DNA from: Aquimarina acroporae
GTDB lineage: Bacteria > Bacteroidota > Bacteroidia > Flavobacteriales > Flavobacteriaceae
Direction: 5' to 3'
Assembly (NCBI RefSeq): GCF_023195925.1
Contig: NZ_JALPRE010000013.1
Coordinates: 62,001-126,000 of the forward strand
DNA length: 64,000 bases
Under the pieces are notes generated by a model. The model saw only the letters and a program-made list of their open reading frames with translations. It did not search any database and was not told where the DNA came from. Position 1 is the stretch's first letter. The number at the start of each line of letters is the position of its first letter. The translations under genes were made by a program, and so were the position numbers. Below are positions 1-8,462 of this stretch, in pieces.

Positions 1-920
1 TTGATTAACCCTATTTTTTCTTGAGGATCGTCTATATCCTCTATTAACTGAACCAAAAGTGATAAGTTACTTGTATGGGATCTAAGGTTATGAGAAACGA
101 TATGAGCAAAATTGAAAAGTCTTGAGTTTTGAGATGCAATAATATCTAGTGACTTCTTTAATCTCAACTCTTTTGTCTTAATTTCATCAATGTCTTGAAA
201 AACCCCTCTAATACCAATAATTTCTTTGTTTTCATTGTAAACAGCTTTTCCTATTGCTCTTACCCAAAAAATTCGATTATTTGCGGTAACCATTTTAATT
301 TCAGTATTAAATGGTGTACCGGCCATGGCACAATTAAAAAAGCAATCTGCTGCTTGTTGTCTACAATCTTCGGCATAGTAGTTTGCCGAATCTTTTAAAG
401 AAGGAATGTAATCATCTGGATATTCCAGAATACGACGTGTTTCGAAATCCCAATAACTCCTTTTCTTTTTAAAATCGACATACCAACTTCCTGTGGCTGT
501 CATTTGAGCCGTTTCCTTGTAGTAAAAGTTGTCTTTTGAGATATCTTGTTCGGGTTCTAATTTGATCTCGAAAAAAAAGACAAGATTAATCTCCGCTTTA
601 ATATTTACCGGTAATTCGTCATTGGTAGCACATCTAAATAATTTATACTCCCCGTCTTTGGTTTTAACTTTTATATGTTGCTTGAAGTTTATATTGTTAT
701 TACGGTAGTTAAAAAAATTGTCTCTAAAAACTTCAATGTCTTCTTTGTGCAGTAAATCTGTTAGAAAATAATCTAGATTTGGCTCGATCTCATTTTCTTC
801 AAATCCTAAATTTTGGTAGAACTGATCTGACCATACTTCCCGGTCCGGATTGTTATGTAATTCCCAATATCCCGTATTGAAATCTCGTACTACATTGTTA
901 AACAGTTCATTTTTCAGCAT
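1..920 (-). CDS. PAS-domain sensor histidine kinase, 3' part cut off by window edge
   Basis: The minus frame from the ATG at 918-920 is open to the window edge (about 306 codons seen). Two PAS-like modules are visible: residues about 10-110 (GYWELHNN, VWSDQFYQNLGF) and about 125-245, the second ending in a PAC-like GVFQDIDEI. A DHp helix follows with the H-box FAHIVSHNLRSH, so His277 is the likely phosphoacceptor. The catalytic ATPase domain should lie outside the window. There is no signal peptide or membrane segment, so it is probably a cytoplasmic sensor kinase. PAS ligand and partner regulator are unknown. The DUF2721 gene lies 45 bases upstream on the same strand and may be co-transcribed. 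Confidence 0.85.
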   Translation of the reverse strand, partial: MLKNELFNNVVRDFNTGYWELHNNPDREVWSDQFYQNLGFEENEIEPNLDYFLTDLLHKEDIEVFRDNFFNYRNNNINFKQHIKVKTKDGEYKLFRCATNDELPVNIKAEINLVFFFEIKLEPEQDISKDNFYYKETAQMTATGSWYVDFKKKRSYWDFETRRILEYPDDYIPSLKDSANYYAEDCRQQAADCFFNCAMAGTPFNTEIKMVTANNRIFWVRAIGKAVYNENKEIIGIRGVFQDIDEIKTKELRLKKSLDIIASQNSRLFNFAHIVSHNLRSHTSNLSLLVQLIEDIDDPQEKIGLI

Positions 921-965
921 CAAAAAGGTTTTATAGAGATATTATACTAACAAGATAAGAATTTA

Positions 966-1361
966 TTAGCTATTTTCTTCTATTCTATCCAGCCTGATAG
1001 ACAGTGCTTTGGTAGAAATCTGAACCTCTATAAAAGATAAAAAAAGCGAAATCATTAGACAGAATAAGCTTATTCCGAATACAATATTAGCCCATGCATT
1101 TTTTTCGACATACAACAAAAACATAGTAATAACACTCGTTAGAAAACTTACTATGGCTATGGCTTGCATATTTCTAATAAGCCATAATCGTTTTCTCAGG
1201 TTTTTAATTTGAAGCACCGTGTTTTTTGATTGGGTACTCAAATACTCCTTATGTAATTGTCTTATCAAGGCAGCTATTGCTAAATATCTGGCATTATAAG
1301 CAAGCATAGTTAACGATATTGCTGGAAATAAAAGAGCCGGGATGCTCATATCTAATGTCAT
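966..1361 (-). CDS. DUF2721 family membrane protein
   Basis: A protein of 131 residues from the ATG at 1359-1361; a TTG two codons further upstream is an unlikely start. The N-terminus (SIPALLFPAISLTMLAYNAR) matches the DUF2721 pattern as I know it: a first membrane helix followed by a basic LIRQLHKEY stretch. Two further helices lie at about residues 70-92 (QAIAIVSFLTSVITMFLLYV) and 97-118. The function of the family is unknown. It precedes the PAS kinase gene on the same strand. Confidence 0.75.
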   Translation of the reverse strand: MTLDMSIPALLFPAISLTMLAYNARYLAIAALIRQLHKEYLSTQSKNTVLQIKNLRKRLWLIRNMQAIAIVSFLTSVITMFLLYVEKNAWANIVFGISLFCLMISLFLSFIEVQISTKALSIRLDRIEENS

Positions 1362-1421
1362 AACCAAATGATTTTAGACACTAAGGTACTTTAATTTGGT
1401 TATAGATCACTTAAAAAAACA

Positions 1422-2126
1422 TTAGTCGTTTTCGAAGCCAAATACTCCCATCACATTTTGCACAGTATTATCATGACTCAAACCTGTTCCCCATTGACCA
1501 CTAAAATCTCCACTAGATGCATACATGTACCCAACCATAACGATTTCCTTTGGAGGGGTATCGTTGGTAGAAAAATTAATCGTTACGATAGGGCCATCGA
1601 TAGTCCAAGTCCCTAAGCCGTCAAAATCTGAACCATCGGTAGCGATTAGCTCTACATTTCCACCTTCAGATAAGATCAACTGTGTATCATTAATTATTGC
1701 TGAATAATCTGGTTCATCGGAAGTATCTGTATTGAATCCTCCAATAAAAAAACCATTCTTAAAAATGTTTCTGAAGGTAATCCTAGCAGTAGCTGTTTCT
1801 TCTGTACTCGTAGCGGTGACAACAATTTCATGCGCTCCCAGCGGGACTCTTCTGTCCCAAGAAATGACCCCTGTAGCTTCATCAATAAAAATTACCCTTC
1901 CTACCAGATCATCGTCTTCGGGAGAGGTTAAAGTAGTTGCCGAAAAAGCACCTTTTTCTCCCATCCAATTCACCGTTGGCACATTGGTTTGACCTTCTTG
2001 TCGGAAAATATTTTCTATCACACTTTGATCATAAGCTACACTTAATGCACCTGAAGAGTCATCATTACTACAACCTAAGGTCATTACTAAAAAAAATAAT
2101 ATTCCCAAATACTTTATTGTCTTCAT
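1422..2126 (-). CDS. lipoprotein with cadherin/Ig-like domain
   Basis: A protein of 234 residues with a clear lipoprotein signal: MKTIKYLGIL, a hydrophobic core, and the lipobox TLGCSNDD with Cys at about residue 19. Residues about 55-125 look like a bacterial Ig/cadherin-like repeat: GVISWDRRVPLGAHEIVVTA is typical of a strand pair ending such a domain. The C-terminal half is Asp/Gly-rich beta sequence without a recognised domain. Probably anchored in the outer membrane. Function unknown. The start fits both the signal peptide and an A-rich upstream region. Confidence 0.7.
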   Translation of the reverse strand: MKTIKYLGILFFLVMTLGCSNDDSSGALSVAYDQSVIENIFRQEGQTNVPTVNWMGEKGAFSATTLTSPEDDDLVGRVIFIDEATGVISWDRRVPLGAHEIVVTATSTEETATARITFRNIFKNGFFIGGFNTDTSDEPDYSAIINDTQLILSEGGNVELIATDGSDFDGLGTWTIDGPIVTINFSTNDTPPKEIVMVGYMYASSGDFSGQWGTGLSHDNTVQNVMGVFGFEND

Positions 2127-2170
2127 CCTTTTTCCTTTTTTAAAAATTATTGATGGTTAAATTGTAAATC

Positions 2171-2509
2171 TTAGCCATTCAACCTAACTGAAATAAATAC
2201 CCAAATGACCATAACTATAAGTATTGCCAATCCCGTAAATTGCCAAATAGGACCTTTGGCTTTACTTTTTAACATCTCATACTCCCTTTTAATTGGCGTT
2301 GGCATTTCTTTGGTATAAAATACCTTTTTACAATGCTCACACTGCGACATTCCTTTTTTACCAATTGGAAATAATGGAATCCAAAAAATATGAGCATGTC
2401 TTCTAAATACAAACAGCCGTATTGAACCTTGGGTTCCGCAACTTGGACAAATACAAGTCTTTGATCGTCTAGATGATACATAAACTGCCTTACTACCGTA
2501 AATTATCAT
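2171..2509 (-). CDS. zinc-ribbon membrane protein
   Basis: A 112-residue protein starting at the ATG at 2507-2509 (MIIYGSKAV). The open frame extends further upstream, but this N-terminus is the one usual for the family. A zinc ribbon is formed by CPSC (Cys21, Cys24) and CEHC (Cys57, Cys60), separated by RRHAHIFWIPLFPIGK. One C-terminal membrane helix follows (GPIWQFTGLAILIVMVIWVFI). Such small zinc-ribbon proteins are common in Flavobacteria and lack an assigned function. Bound zinc and cytoplasmic placement of the ribbon are inferred from family resemblance. Confidence 0.75.
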   Translation of the reverse strand: MIIYGSKAVYVSSRRSKTCICPSCGTQGSIRLFVFRRHAHIFWIPLFPIGKKGMSQCEHCKKVFYTKEMPTPIKREYEMLKSKAKGPIWQFTGLAILIVMVIWVFISVRLNG

Positions 2510-2654
2510 GATTTCTATTTTTCTTACCCAATCACAAACAGTAAACTTTGTTTCCAAAGCTTACTGTTTTTCATGTGAAAGATCTTAAAACTAATTCTCT
2601 AAAATTTATTTGATTCAGCAACATGAATCAGGATCTTTTTTCATTTACATCAAA

Positions 2655-3293
2655 CTACTTGATATTAAAAAGTGTTGCTATTTCTTCGTACGTCATTTTT
2701 TCATAATCTAATTTAGATTTACCAAGTCCTATATCATCCGGATTTAAGCTTCCAGATGAAGGAGTTCCTCCTGGTATAACTACATATCGGTATTGCTCTA
2801 AAAAACTTCCATCACCTACGCTTGCTCCTGCTTCATTTGCCGATACTGTGATTCTGATTTCGCCTTGAGTAGCCCTGTAATAATATGATTGCTGTCTGGA
2901 AGCTCCAAAAGTAATAGGCAATTGATATACAATATTCCCTAAGGTTCCATCTACACGTCTTCCGTATACTAAAACGGTTCCAAAGTTTAAGAGATCAGAA
3001 TCTAATTCTGGGGCATCTATAGAGAAAGACGAACTTGTCGCAATGATACTATTACTTAATTCGGTATTTACCCAATCTGAATAAATAACATTTGCTGTTC
3101 CAGGGTCCCCTTGTTCTCCTTGCTCTCCCTGTTCTCCCTGTTCTCCTTGCTCACCTTGAGCACCCTGTTCCCCTTGTGCTCCTTGTTCCCCCTGAGGCCC
3201 AATTGCTCCATCCTCTCCATCAGAACACGAAAAAATTAAACTTGATACAGCTAAGACCATCATGATTTTCATCAAACTTTTTATTGCTTTCAT
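2655..3293 (-). CDS. collagen-like repeat lipoprotein
   Basis: A protein of 212 residues. The lipobox is SLIFSCSDG with Cys23. Directly after it come about 13 collagen triplets (residues 26-64), mostly GEQ and GAQ, ending in GDP. A beta-rich domain of about 145 residues without recognised family follows. Collagen-like stalks of this kind usually trimerise and project a C-terminal domain from the surface; that role here is inferred. The gene has its own promoter with a copy of the 35-bp dyad (3350-3384) and an ATG 28 bases after the -7 box. The GEQ triplets are encoded by near-identical codons, so the array could vary in length. Confidence 0.8.
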   Translation of the reverse strand: MKAIKSLMKIMMVLAVSSLIFSCSDGEDGAIGPQGEQGAQGEQGAQGEQGEQGEQGEQGEQGDPGTANVIYSDWVNTELSNSIIATSSSFSIDAPELDSDLLNFGTVLVYGRRVDGTLGNIVYQLPITFGASRQQSYYYRATQGEIRITVSANEAGASVGDGSFLEQYRYVVIPGGTPSSGSLNPDDIGLGKSKLDYEKMTYEEIATLFNIK

Positions 3294-3321
3294 TTTTATA
3301 AGATTTAAAAGTTATTTGATG

Positions 3322-3384
3322 CAAACCTAGTTAGGGTTTCTGTCGAAGATGTCCGAAAAAATTGAAATTCAAAGAATTCGGACA
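3322..3384 (-). promoter_or_regulatory. dyad operator plus -7 box, copy 1
   Basis: The 35-bp dyad occupies 3350-3384; the outer arms GATGTCCGAA and TTCGGACATC form a perfect 10-bp inverted repeat. Reading towards the gene (minus strand), 20 nt separate the dyad end from TAGGTTTG (3329-3322), an exact match to the Bacteroidota -7 consensus TAnnTTTG. The dyad end falls where the -33 element would be. The ATG of the collagen-like lipoprotein gene lies 28 nt past the -7 box. Confidence 0.75.
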
Positions 3385-3482
3385 TCTTACTTTGTGGAAA
3401 CATTCCTTTTTTTGGGTTATTCCTATGAACTACCTGATATAAAAAAAGAGAAACCTAAGTTTCTCTTTCTGAAATAATGGTC

Positions 3483-3635
3483 TTATTGTAACGCTCCTCT
3501 TACCATCCACCATGTTATATAACATTGAGGACATAGGCGAAAGGGTATTGGTTCTGGCTGTCTGTTATCTTCTCCTCCTTTGATAACTGACAACTCAGTT
3601 CTGTTCAATTTTTTAAACTGTTCTAAATTTTTCAT
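3483..3635 (-). CDS. double-glycine leader peptide (bacteriocin/RiPP-like precursor)
   Basis: A 50-residue reading frame. The N-terminal half is a leader: MKNLEQFKKLNRTELSVIKG followed by a second Gly, which closes the double-glycine motif at residues 20-21. The ELSxIKGG pattern is typical of Bacteroidota peptides exported by C39-peptidase ABC transporters. The predicted mature part is about 29 residues, with LCPQC (a CxxC pair) and a hydrophobic ITWWMV stretch. The ATG is 30 nt after the -7 box of dyad copy 2, the same layout as at the lipoprotein genes. No exporter, cyclase or immunity gene is nearby. Activity is unknown; signalling and antagonism are both possible. Confidence 0.75.
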   Translation of the reverse strand: MKNLEQFKKLNRTELSVIKGGEDNRQPEPIPFRLCPQCYITWWMVRGALQ

Positions 3636-3665
3636 GTATTCTAGTTTTTAATTTTTAGTATAGTC

Positions 3666-3728
3666 CTAAACTAATTATGTGATCTAAATCGACTGTCCGG
3701 AAAGTTTGAATTTCAAAGAAATGGGACA
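3666..3728 (-). promoter_or_regulatory. dyad operator plus -7 box, copy 2
   Basis: The dyad is at 3694-3728 (one arm reads TGTCCGG, the other is degenerate, TGGGACA). It is followed on the minus strand by 20 nt and TAGTTTAG (3673-3666), which differs from TAnnTTTG at one position. It drives the small double-glycine peptide gene starting at 3635. The inner TTTGAA/TTCAAA boxes are intact. Confidence 0.65.
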
Positions 3729-3743
3729 TGCAAGCAAAGGGTT

Positions 3744-4280
3744 TTATGGCACAACAGTTTGTTCAATACACCAACCTGCTGATATGTTATTGTGTTGTGA
3801 AATGAAATCGGAAGTGCCAAAGTCTAAAGGGCAATGTGCTATATCTTGATCATTAGCCATAGTATTGATTTGCAACTCAACTCTATGTCCAACACCTGTA
3901 GACCCCAGAATTTGACCAGGCATAATCTGATCTCCTATAGCTACTTCTAGTTGTAGTATATGATCATAAATAATTAGCCATTCGGAATTCTCAGAAGTTT
4001 TGATCCATACTTCATAATCATCAACATTGGTATTTAATCTTATCTCTGTAATAAATCCTGATGTTACCGAAACAACAGGAGCTTCTTGATTAAGAAAATA
4101 TTCGATTGCCGGATTTTGTTGAGTCGCACTTAATTCTTCTCCAAATGGAATAAACGAAGATACTTGATCAAGGGGTATTGGTGATTCGGAAAAAATGGGA
4201 GGTGTTGGGTCTAAAGAATCATCATCATTACTACAAGCTGTGATTAATAGTAGTAGAAGTATTATTTGGGTAAAGTTCAT
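3744..4280 (-). CDS. lipoprotein with degenerate M23/LytM-like domain
   Basis: A protein of 178 residues, started at the ATG at 4278-4280 because MNFTQIILLLLLITACSND is a lipoprotein signal; longer in-frame starts would run into the preceding gene. The C-terminal half resembles the M23/LytM fold: VSVTSGFITEI, then VAIGDQIMPGQILGSTGVG and RVELQIN, where active enzymes have a G-x-T/S-G and HxHFEI. The zinc ligands HxxxD and HxH are not present in the expected places, so it is probably not a peptidase. It follows the kelch lipoprotein gene by 34 bases and is probably co-transcribed with it from dyad copy 3. Confidence 0.6.
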   Translation of the reverse strand: MNFTQIILLLLLITACSNDDDSLDPTPPIFSESPIPLDQVSSFIPFGEELSATQQNPAIEYFLNQEAPVVSVTSGFITEIRLNTNVDDYEVWIKTSENSEWLIIYDHILQLEVAIGDQIMPGQILGSTGVGHRVELQINTMANDQDIAHCPLDFGTSDFISQHNNISAGWCIEQTVVP

Positions 4281-4314
4281 GTACAGGTTTTCTGTTGTTT
4301 TGGTATACCAAACG

Positions 4315-5322
4315 TTATTCATATGTCCACACATCTTGTAAATAAGGTGTTTCGTTTTCAAGACTAAAGCCATTTATAATCCAAAGTTTATTATCAAAAT
4401 GTACCGAGCTGTGATATGCTCTTGAAGGAAAACTTTGCTTCTTAATTTTCTGCCAGGCCACCCCATCTTGACTAAACCAGATATCGTCAAAATAATCTTG
4501 GTTAGCGTCTACACCAGCTGTTAACCACATCCCTTTTTTGTTTGCAGCAAGCGTGTGATTTCTTCTGGGAGAGAACTGAGCACTAGGTGTAGCGAGAAAC
4601 CATTGAAATCCATTTGCAGAATACCAAACATCATTAAGGTAGTTTCCATTTTCATCTATACCTCCTATCACCCAAATTCTATTTTTGTAAATAGTGGTTT
4701 TATGGCCATATCGTCTTCCAAAAGGGGCGAGGTTTGTGACTAGGTTCCAACTTACCCCATCGGTTACCCAGATATCTCCATTTACTGACCCTGGTGCACT
4801 ACTTAATCCTCCTATCAAGAACATTCTCCCGTTTAGATTGGTAAATGAGTGAAATCTACGTGGAGAAAAAGGGCCATTTTGTGTAGCTAGCATCCATTCT
4901 TTCCCATTTTTACTATACCAAAGATCATTATATAATTGATTGCCTTGCATTCCCCCGGCAATCCACATTTTATCTTTGGTAACTGTCATTGCATGACCGT
5001 ATCTTTGATTAAAAGAAGCATTTGAGTTTATCTGCGTCCATTTTTCTCCATCCAAACTACACCACACATCATTATAGGTAAACTGATTCTGTACCCCTGC
5101 AATCACCCATATTTTATTGTCAAATATACATGAGGTATGACCCGCTCTCCCTCCATAAGGAGTTTCTTTATTCACCAATGCGCTTGAGGAACTTTTATGT
5201 TCTTCAATTGAGCTTTCAAAAGTTTTATCTATATCCTGAATATTATCTACCTCACAACTATAGGTGAAAACTAGAAGTGTGATAAGAACTACAATATGTA
5301 GTATCCTCAGTTTTGTTTTCAT
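4315..5322 (-). CDS. six-kelch-repeat exported lipoprotein
   Basis: A 335-residue protein with a lipoprotein signal (VLITLLVFTYSCEVD). From about residue 55 to the end there are six kelch-type repeats, each with an (R/G)xxH start, a hydrophobic strand ending in a Gly pair or similar (WVIAGV, WIAGGM, FLIGGL, WVIGGI, WLTAGV, WIINGF) and a closing (N/D)D-(V/L/I)W. Six repeats predict a closed six-bladed beta-propeller, the fold of galactose-oxidase-like proteins. No copper-ligand set was recognised, so a binding role is more likely than catalysis. Dyad copy 3 lies immediately upstream. The M23-like lipoprotein follows downstream. Confidence 0.8.
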   Translation of the reverse strand: MKTKLRILHIVVLITLLVFTYSCEVDNIQDIDKTFESSIEEHKSSSSALVNKETPYGGRAGHTSCIFDNKIWVIAGVQNQFTYNDVWCSLDGEKWTQINSNASFNQRYGHAMTVTKDKMWIAGGMQGNQLYNDLWYSKNGKEWMLATQNGPFSPRRFHSFTNLNGRMFLIGGLSSAPGSVNGDIWVTDGVSWNLVTNLAPFGRRYGHKTTIYKNRIWVIGGIDENGNYLNDVWYSANGFQWFLATPSAQFSPRRNHTLAANKKGMWLTAGVDANQDYFDDIWFSQDGVAWQKIKKQSFPSRAYHSSVHFDNKLWIINGFSLENETPYLQDVWTYE

Positions 5323-5349
5323 AGCTTACATATTTTTACTATCTCTAAC

Positions 5350-5412
5350 CGAAGATACCTTTAGATATGATGGAAAATGTCCTAGATGTTTGATTTTCAA
5401 AGAATTCGGACA
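5350..5412 (-). promoter_or_regulatory. dyad operator plus -7 box, copy 3
   Basis: The dyad at 5378-5412 has arms ATGTCC and GGACAT. It is followed on the minus strand by exactly 20 nt and TATCTTCG (5357-5350), matching TAnnTTyG. The ATG of the kelch lipoprotein gene lies 27 nt beyond. The half-site next to the gene is the more degenerate one (AACATCTAGGACA). Confidence 0.7.
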
Positions 5413-5427
5413 TATTTTAAGGTTCCT

Positions 5428-6045
5428 TTACTGCTTCTCTAATATTTCTTTACAGCTTATAATCTGTTTGACATACGATACCAAATCGTATTTCTCCCAT
5501 AATGCTATGTCTTTTTTTAATACGAATGCATTCTGTTTCGATGCTATATATCTTTTTATGGGCTCGAGTATAGGGTCTTCGTCATTCGTTATTTTCAATA
5601 CAGATTTAGCTCCAGGAATACTATAATTTCCTTCGTACTCATAACAAAACACGATAACTAGATCTCCTTCTGCAACCTCAATATCTTCAAAGCAATCTGA
5701 AACAAAAAAGTGTTGTTTTTCGTATCTATCTTTCTTTATGGCATTTGCAACAAGTACAGAATCAATTTTTATAACACCTTTTTTCGAAATATAATGTAAT
5801 CTCTCATCCTCTTCTTCAACAGATATGATTGTTCCTAGGAAAACAAAAGCATACCGTTCACCACATTGCCCTATAAAGGGACCCGATTGAGGCCACCAAT
5901 AGGTATAATTTACCGTTAGTGTATCAGAATGATCTGAAGAAATTTCCACATCACTCTTAATATCTATCTTTTCTTGAGCGCTACCGCGAAAACACATGAT
6001 CACACATAAATTTAACCCTATAAATACTTGCAATATCGTTTTCAT
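5428..6045 (-). CDS. hypothetical secreted protein
   Basis: A protein of 205 residues. The N-terminus (MKTILQVFIGLNLCVIMCFRG, then SAQE) is a signal peptide with a likely cleavage at SAQ-E. Visible features are YWWPQSGPFIGQCGERYAF, a beta-rich centre with alternating charges, and a helical C-terminal 50 residues. Two Cys near residues 117 and 133 (SDCFEDIEVAEGDLVIVFCYE) could form a disulphide. No family was recognised; a small OB/NTR-like fold is possible but unsupported. The SIMPL-domain gene is 35 bases upstream on the same strand, suggesting co-transcription. Confidence 0.6.
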   Translation of the reverse strand: MKTILQVFIGLNLCVIMCFRGSAQEKIDIKSDVEISSDHSDTLTVNYTYWWPQSGPFIGQCGERYAFVFLGTIISVEEEDERLHYISKKGVIKIDSVLVANAIKKDRYEKQHFFVSDCFEDIEVAEGDLVIVFCYEYEGNYSIPGAKSVLKITNDEDPILEPIKRYIASKQNAFVLKKDIALWEKYDLVSYVKQIISCKEILEKQ

Positions 6046-6080
6046 TTTAAATATCTAATTATCAAAGTCTTTTACCTATG

Positions 6081-6683
6081 TTATTCCAATGCAAAAGTTA
6101 CTTTTATTTGATGTTTTAGAGGTTCTTTTGCTTTGTTAAAATAGAATCCATTGCGTTTTTGATTTATATCTTCGATATACAAAATTGCTCCTACTCTTTT
6201 GTTTATAGTTTTGGCAATTTCTGTGGCTCTATCTTTTGCGTCTGCAATAGCTTTTTGATTTAGCGCTCCAATTTCTGTATTGGTTAGATCTTTTGAGATA
6301 ATATCTACCCATGTATTTGCCAGTCCTTTCATTTTTTGGGAGATTATTTTTTGAACCTCATCGATAGAACTAGTGGTATAAAAGTAGTATTCTGATTTGT
6401 TGTAATAACTAGATGTGATTCTATATAACAAATTTTCCTCAAATTTCTTAAAATCTACACCAATACCTTGCATCATCTCTTGATAAGATTCAACAACTTC
6501 TTTTAGACTTCGCGATTCTATATTCTGGTATCCATCGGCTAGAACCTCTTTTAATTCTATATTAATGACATATTCTTTTACTTTTATTTCTTTTACCGTT
6601 TCTCCAGCTACTGTTATTGTTGATTCTTTTTGTTGAGCAACGATTGAAGAAATGCACAACAACATGAAAAATAAATGTTTCAT
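6081..6683 (-). CDS. SIMPL-domain (DUF541) exported protein
   Basis: A protein of 200 residues with a short signal peptide (MKHLFFMLLCISSIVA, then QQKE). The SIMPL/DUF541 hallmark lies in the C-terminal third: ALNQKAIADAKDRATEIAKT followed by VGAILYIEDI, and ITVAGETVKEIKVKEYVINI near the N-terminus matches the family's opening. Family members are periplasmic and often oligomerise into ring-like assemblies; their role is poorly defined. It is slightly shorter than many homologues but looks complete. It probably forms a two-gene unit with the downstream secreted protein. Confidence 0.8.
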   Translation of the reverse strand: MKHLFFMLLCISSIVAQQKESTITVAGETVKEIKVKEYVINIELKEVLADGYQNIESRSLKEVVESYQEMMQGIGVDFKKFEENLLYRITSSYYNKSEYYFYTTSSIDEVQKIISQKMKGLANTWVDIISKDLTNTEIGALNQKAIADAKDRATEIAKTINKRVGAILYIEDINQKRNGFYFNKAKEPLKHQIKVTFALE

Positions 6684-6840
6684 AGTTTTATATTTTAGTT
6701 ATTATTTAAGTCTTAGATACATTTGATATAAGAAAGGATCCCCACTATTTTAGTTTAGATTAGATAATGAGGATCCCTGGGTAATGAAAAGCAATTGGAC
6801 AAAAAAACTCAATCATTACGTATTACAAACTGTATGCATC

Positions 6841-8442
6841 CTATTCAAGTTTTATTACCCAATAGTCCCACTGGCCTTTACCCATTCCACTAATATCACC
6901 ACCGGGTCCTTTTACATAACCTGCGGCTATATACCCATCACTAGACTGTCGAATTGCAGTTGCAAAATCTCCTTCTGGACCTCCGGCACCAAACTCCCAA
7001 GAAATTTCTCCAAGAGAATCTAACTTTACGATCCAATAATCTGCAAACCCACCATTATCTGAACTAACATCAAAATCGTCTGTTGCCGAATTACCTGCAA
7101 TAATATAGCCTTGATCTGAAGTCTGCTGAATAGATTCTGCTATATCACTTTCAGAACTTCCATAATTGCTTTCCCAAACTAATTGCCCCGATGTATTTAG
7201 TTTTACTATCCAATAATCTTTTCCTCCATAATTATTACTTACATCGTTGGTTGAAGATTCTGAAAAACCTGCCACAATATAACCGCCATCTGTAGTTTGT
7301 TGTATGCCGTTTGCAATTTCATCCTGGTTACCTCCAAAATGTTCTCCCCAAACCAAATTCCCCAATGGATCTAATTTTACTATCCAATAATCTTTTTCTC
7401 CATTATTGCCATTGACATCATGATCTGATGACTCAGAATATCCTGCAACTATATACCCGCCATCGGTAGTTTGTTCAACGGCATTTGCAATATCGGTTTC
7501 ACTTCCTCCAAGGCTAGTTTCCCACTCCAGAACTCCTGATGCATCAATTTTGATAATCCAATAATCAAGTGATCCATTATTTTCACTTACATCATCGCCA
7601 GACGCGCCACTAAAACCAGCGACAATATAACCGCCATCGGTGGTTTGTTGTATGTCATTTGCACTGTCGTTTGAACCTCCTCCATAAGTATTTTCCCAAA
7701 CGATGTTACCAGAAGCATCAAGTTTTATAACCCAAGCATCAAAATTTCCATTTGTATCAAATTGAGAAGAATTAGTAGTTCCTGTAACAATATATCCACC
7801 ATCTGAAGTTTGTTGTATACTGTCTCCTCTTTCATCTAAAGAACCTCCTAAATTAGTTTCCCACTCTAAATCTCCAGAGCTATTTAATTTAACGACCCAA
7901 ACATCTCCTCCCAGATAATTATCTGCATCGTTATTACCCCCTACATCACCATCATCAGAATACGATGTTCCTGCTATTATATATCCTCCATCTGTGGTAA
8001 GTTCTAACGAATTAGCAATATCAATTCTAGACCCTCCATAAGATTTCTCCCAAACGAGATGTATCTGCGTATCTATTATTTCTTCTCCCGTATCAAACGT
8101 AAATGTACTTTCAGAAGTACCATTATTCCCATCGGATGCGATAACCGATCCACTATAACTGGTATTTGGAGCTAGTCCTTCTAAAGCAAATGTTGTACTG
8201 ATATAGTTGGATACTATTTCATCATTGTCTAAGATAATGGTATATGATAAAGGATCATTGTCTGGGTCGACAGGTGCATCCCATGTAATAGAAGCTGAAT
8301 TTGTAGTTACTTCATTTACTTCTACAGAGAAATCTCCCGGGTTTTGATTTTCCTCTACCGTTATAATATCGTCGTCATTTTTACAACCTATTACGATTAA
8401 ACATAAGAGGCCTATAATATTAAGAAAGTGATTGTTTTTCAT
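6841..8442 (-). CDS. FN3 plus seven-repeat beta-propeller lipoprotein
   Basis: About 533 residues. The ATG at 8440-8442 is preferred over one at 8478 because it begins a lipoprotein signal (MKNNHFLNIIGLLCLIVIGC). Residues about 35-120 form a fibronectin type III domain (ITWDAPVDPDNDPLSYTI, LEGLAPNTSYSGSV). Then come seven repeats of about 57 residues with the pattern GGSxxDIAxxIQQTTDGG, YIVAGxS, DxxxNNG, DYWIVKLDxxGxLVWE. Seven repeats suggest one closed seven-bladed propeller. Asp/Asn-rich loops may bind calcium. It is a paralogue of the protein at 33113-34444. Dyad copy 4 lies upstream, with an unusually long leader containing a hairpin. Confidence 0.8.
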   Translation of the reverse strand: MKNNHFLNIIGLLCLIVIGCKNDDDIITVEENQNPGDFSVEVNEVTTNSASITWDAPVDPDNDPLSYTIILDNDEIVSNYISTTFALEGLAPNTSYSGSVIASDGNNGTSESTFTFDTGEEIIDTQIHLVWEKSYGGSRIDIANSLELTTDGGYIIAGTSYSDDGDVGGNNDADNYLGGDVWVVKLNSSGDLEWETNLGGSLDERGDSIQQTSDGGYIVTGTTNSSQFDTNGNFDAWVIKLDASGNIVWENTYGGGSNDSANDIQQTTDGGYIVAGFSGASGDDVSENNGSLDYWIIKIDASGVLEWETSLGGSETDIANAVEQTTDGGYIVAGYSESSDHDVNGNNGEKDYWIVKLDPLGNLVWGEHFGGNQDEIANGIQQTTDGGYIVAGFSESSTNDVSNNYGGKDYWIVKLNTSGQLVWESNYGSSESDIAESIQQTSDQGYIIAGNSATDDFDVSSDNGGFADYWIVKLDSLGEISWEFGAGGPEGDFATAIRQSSDGYIAAGYVKGPGGDISGMGKGQWDYWVIKLE

Positions 8443-8462
8443 CGTGTTGCTTTTTATTATGT

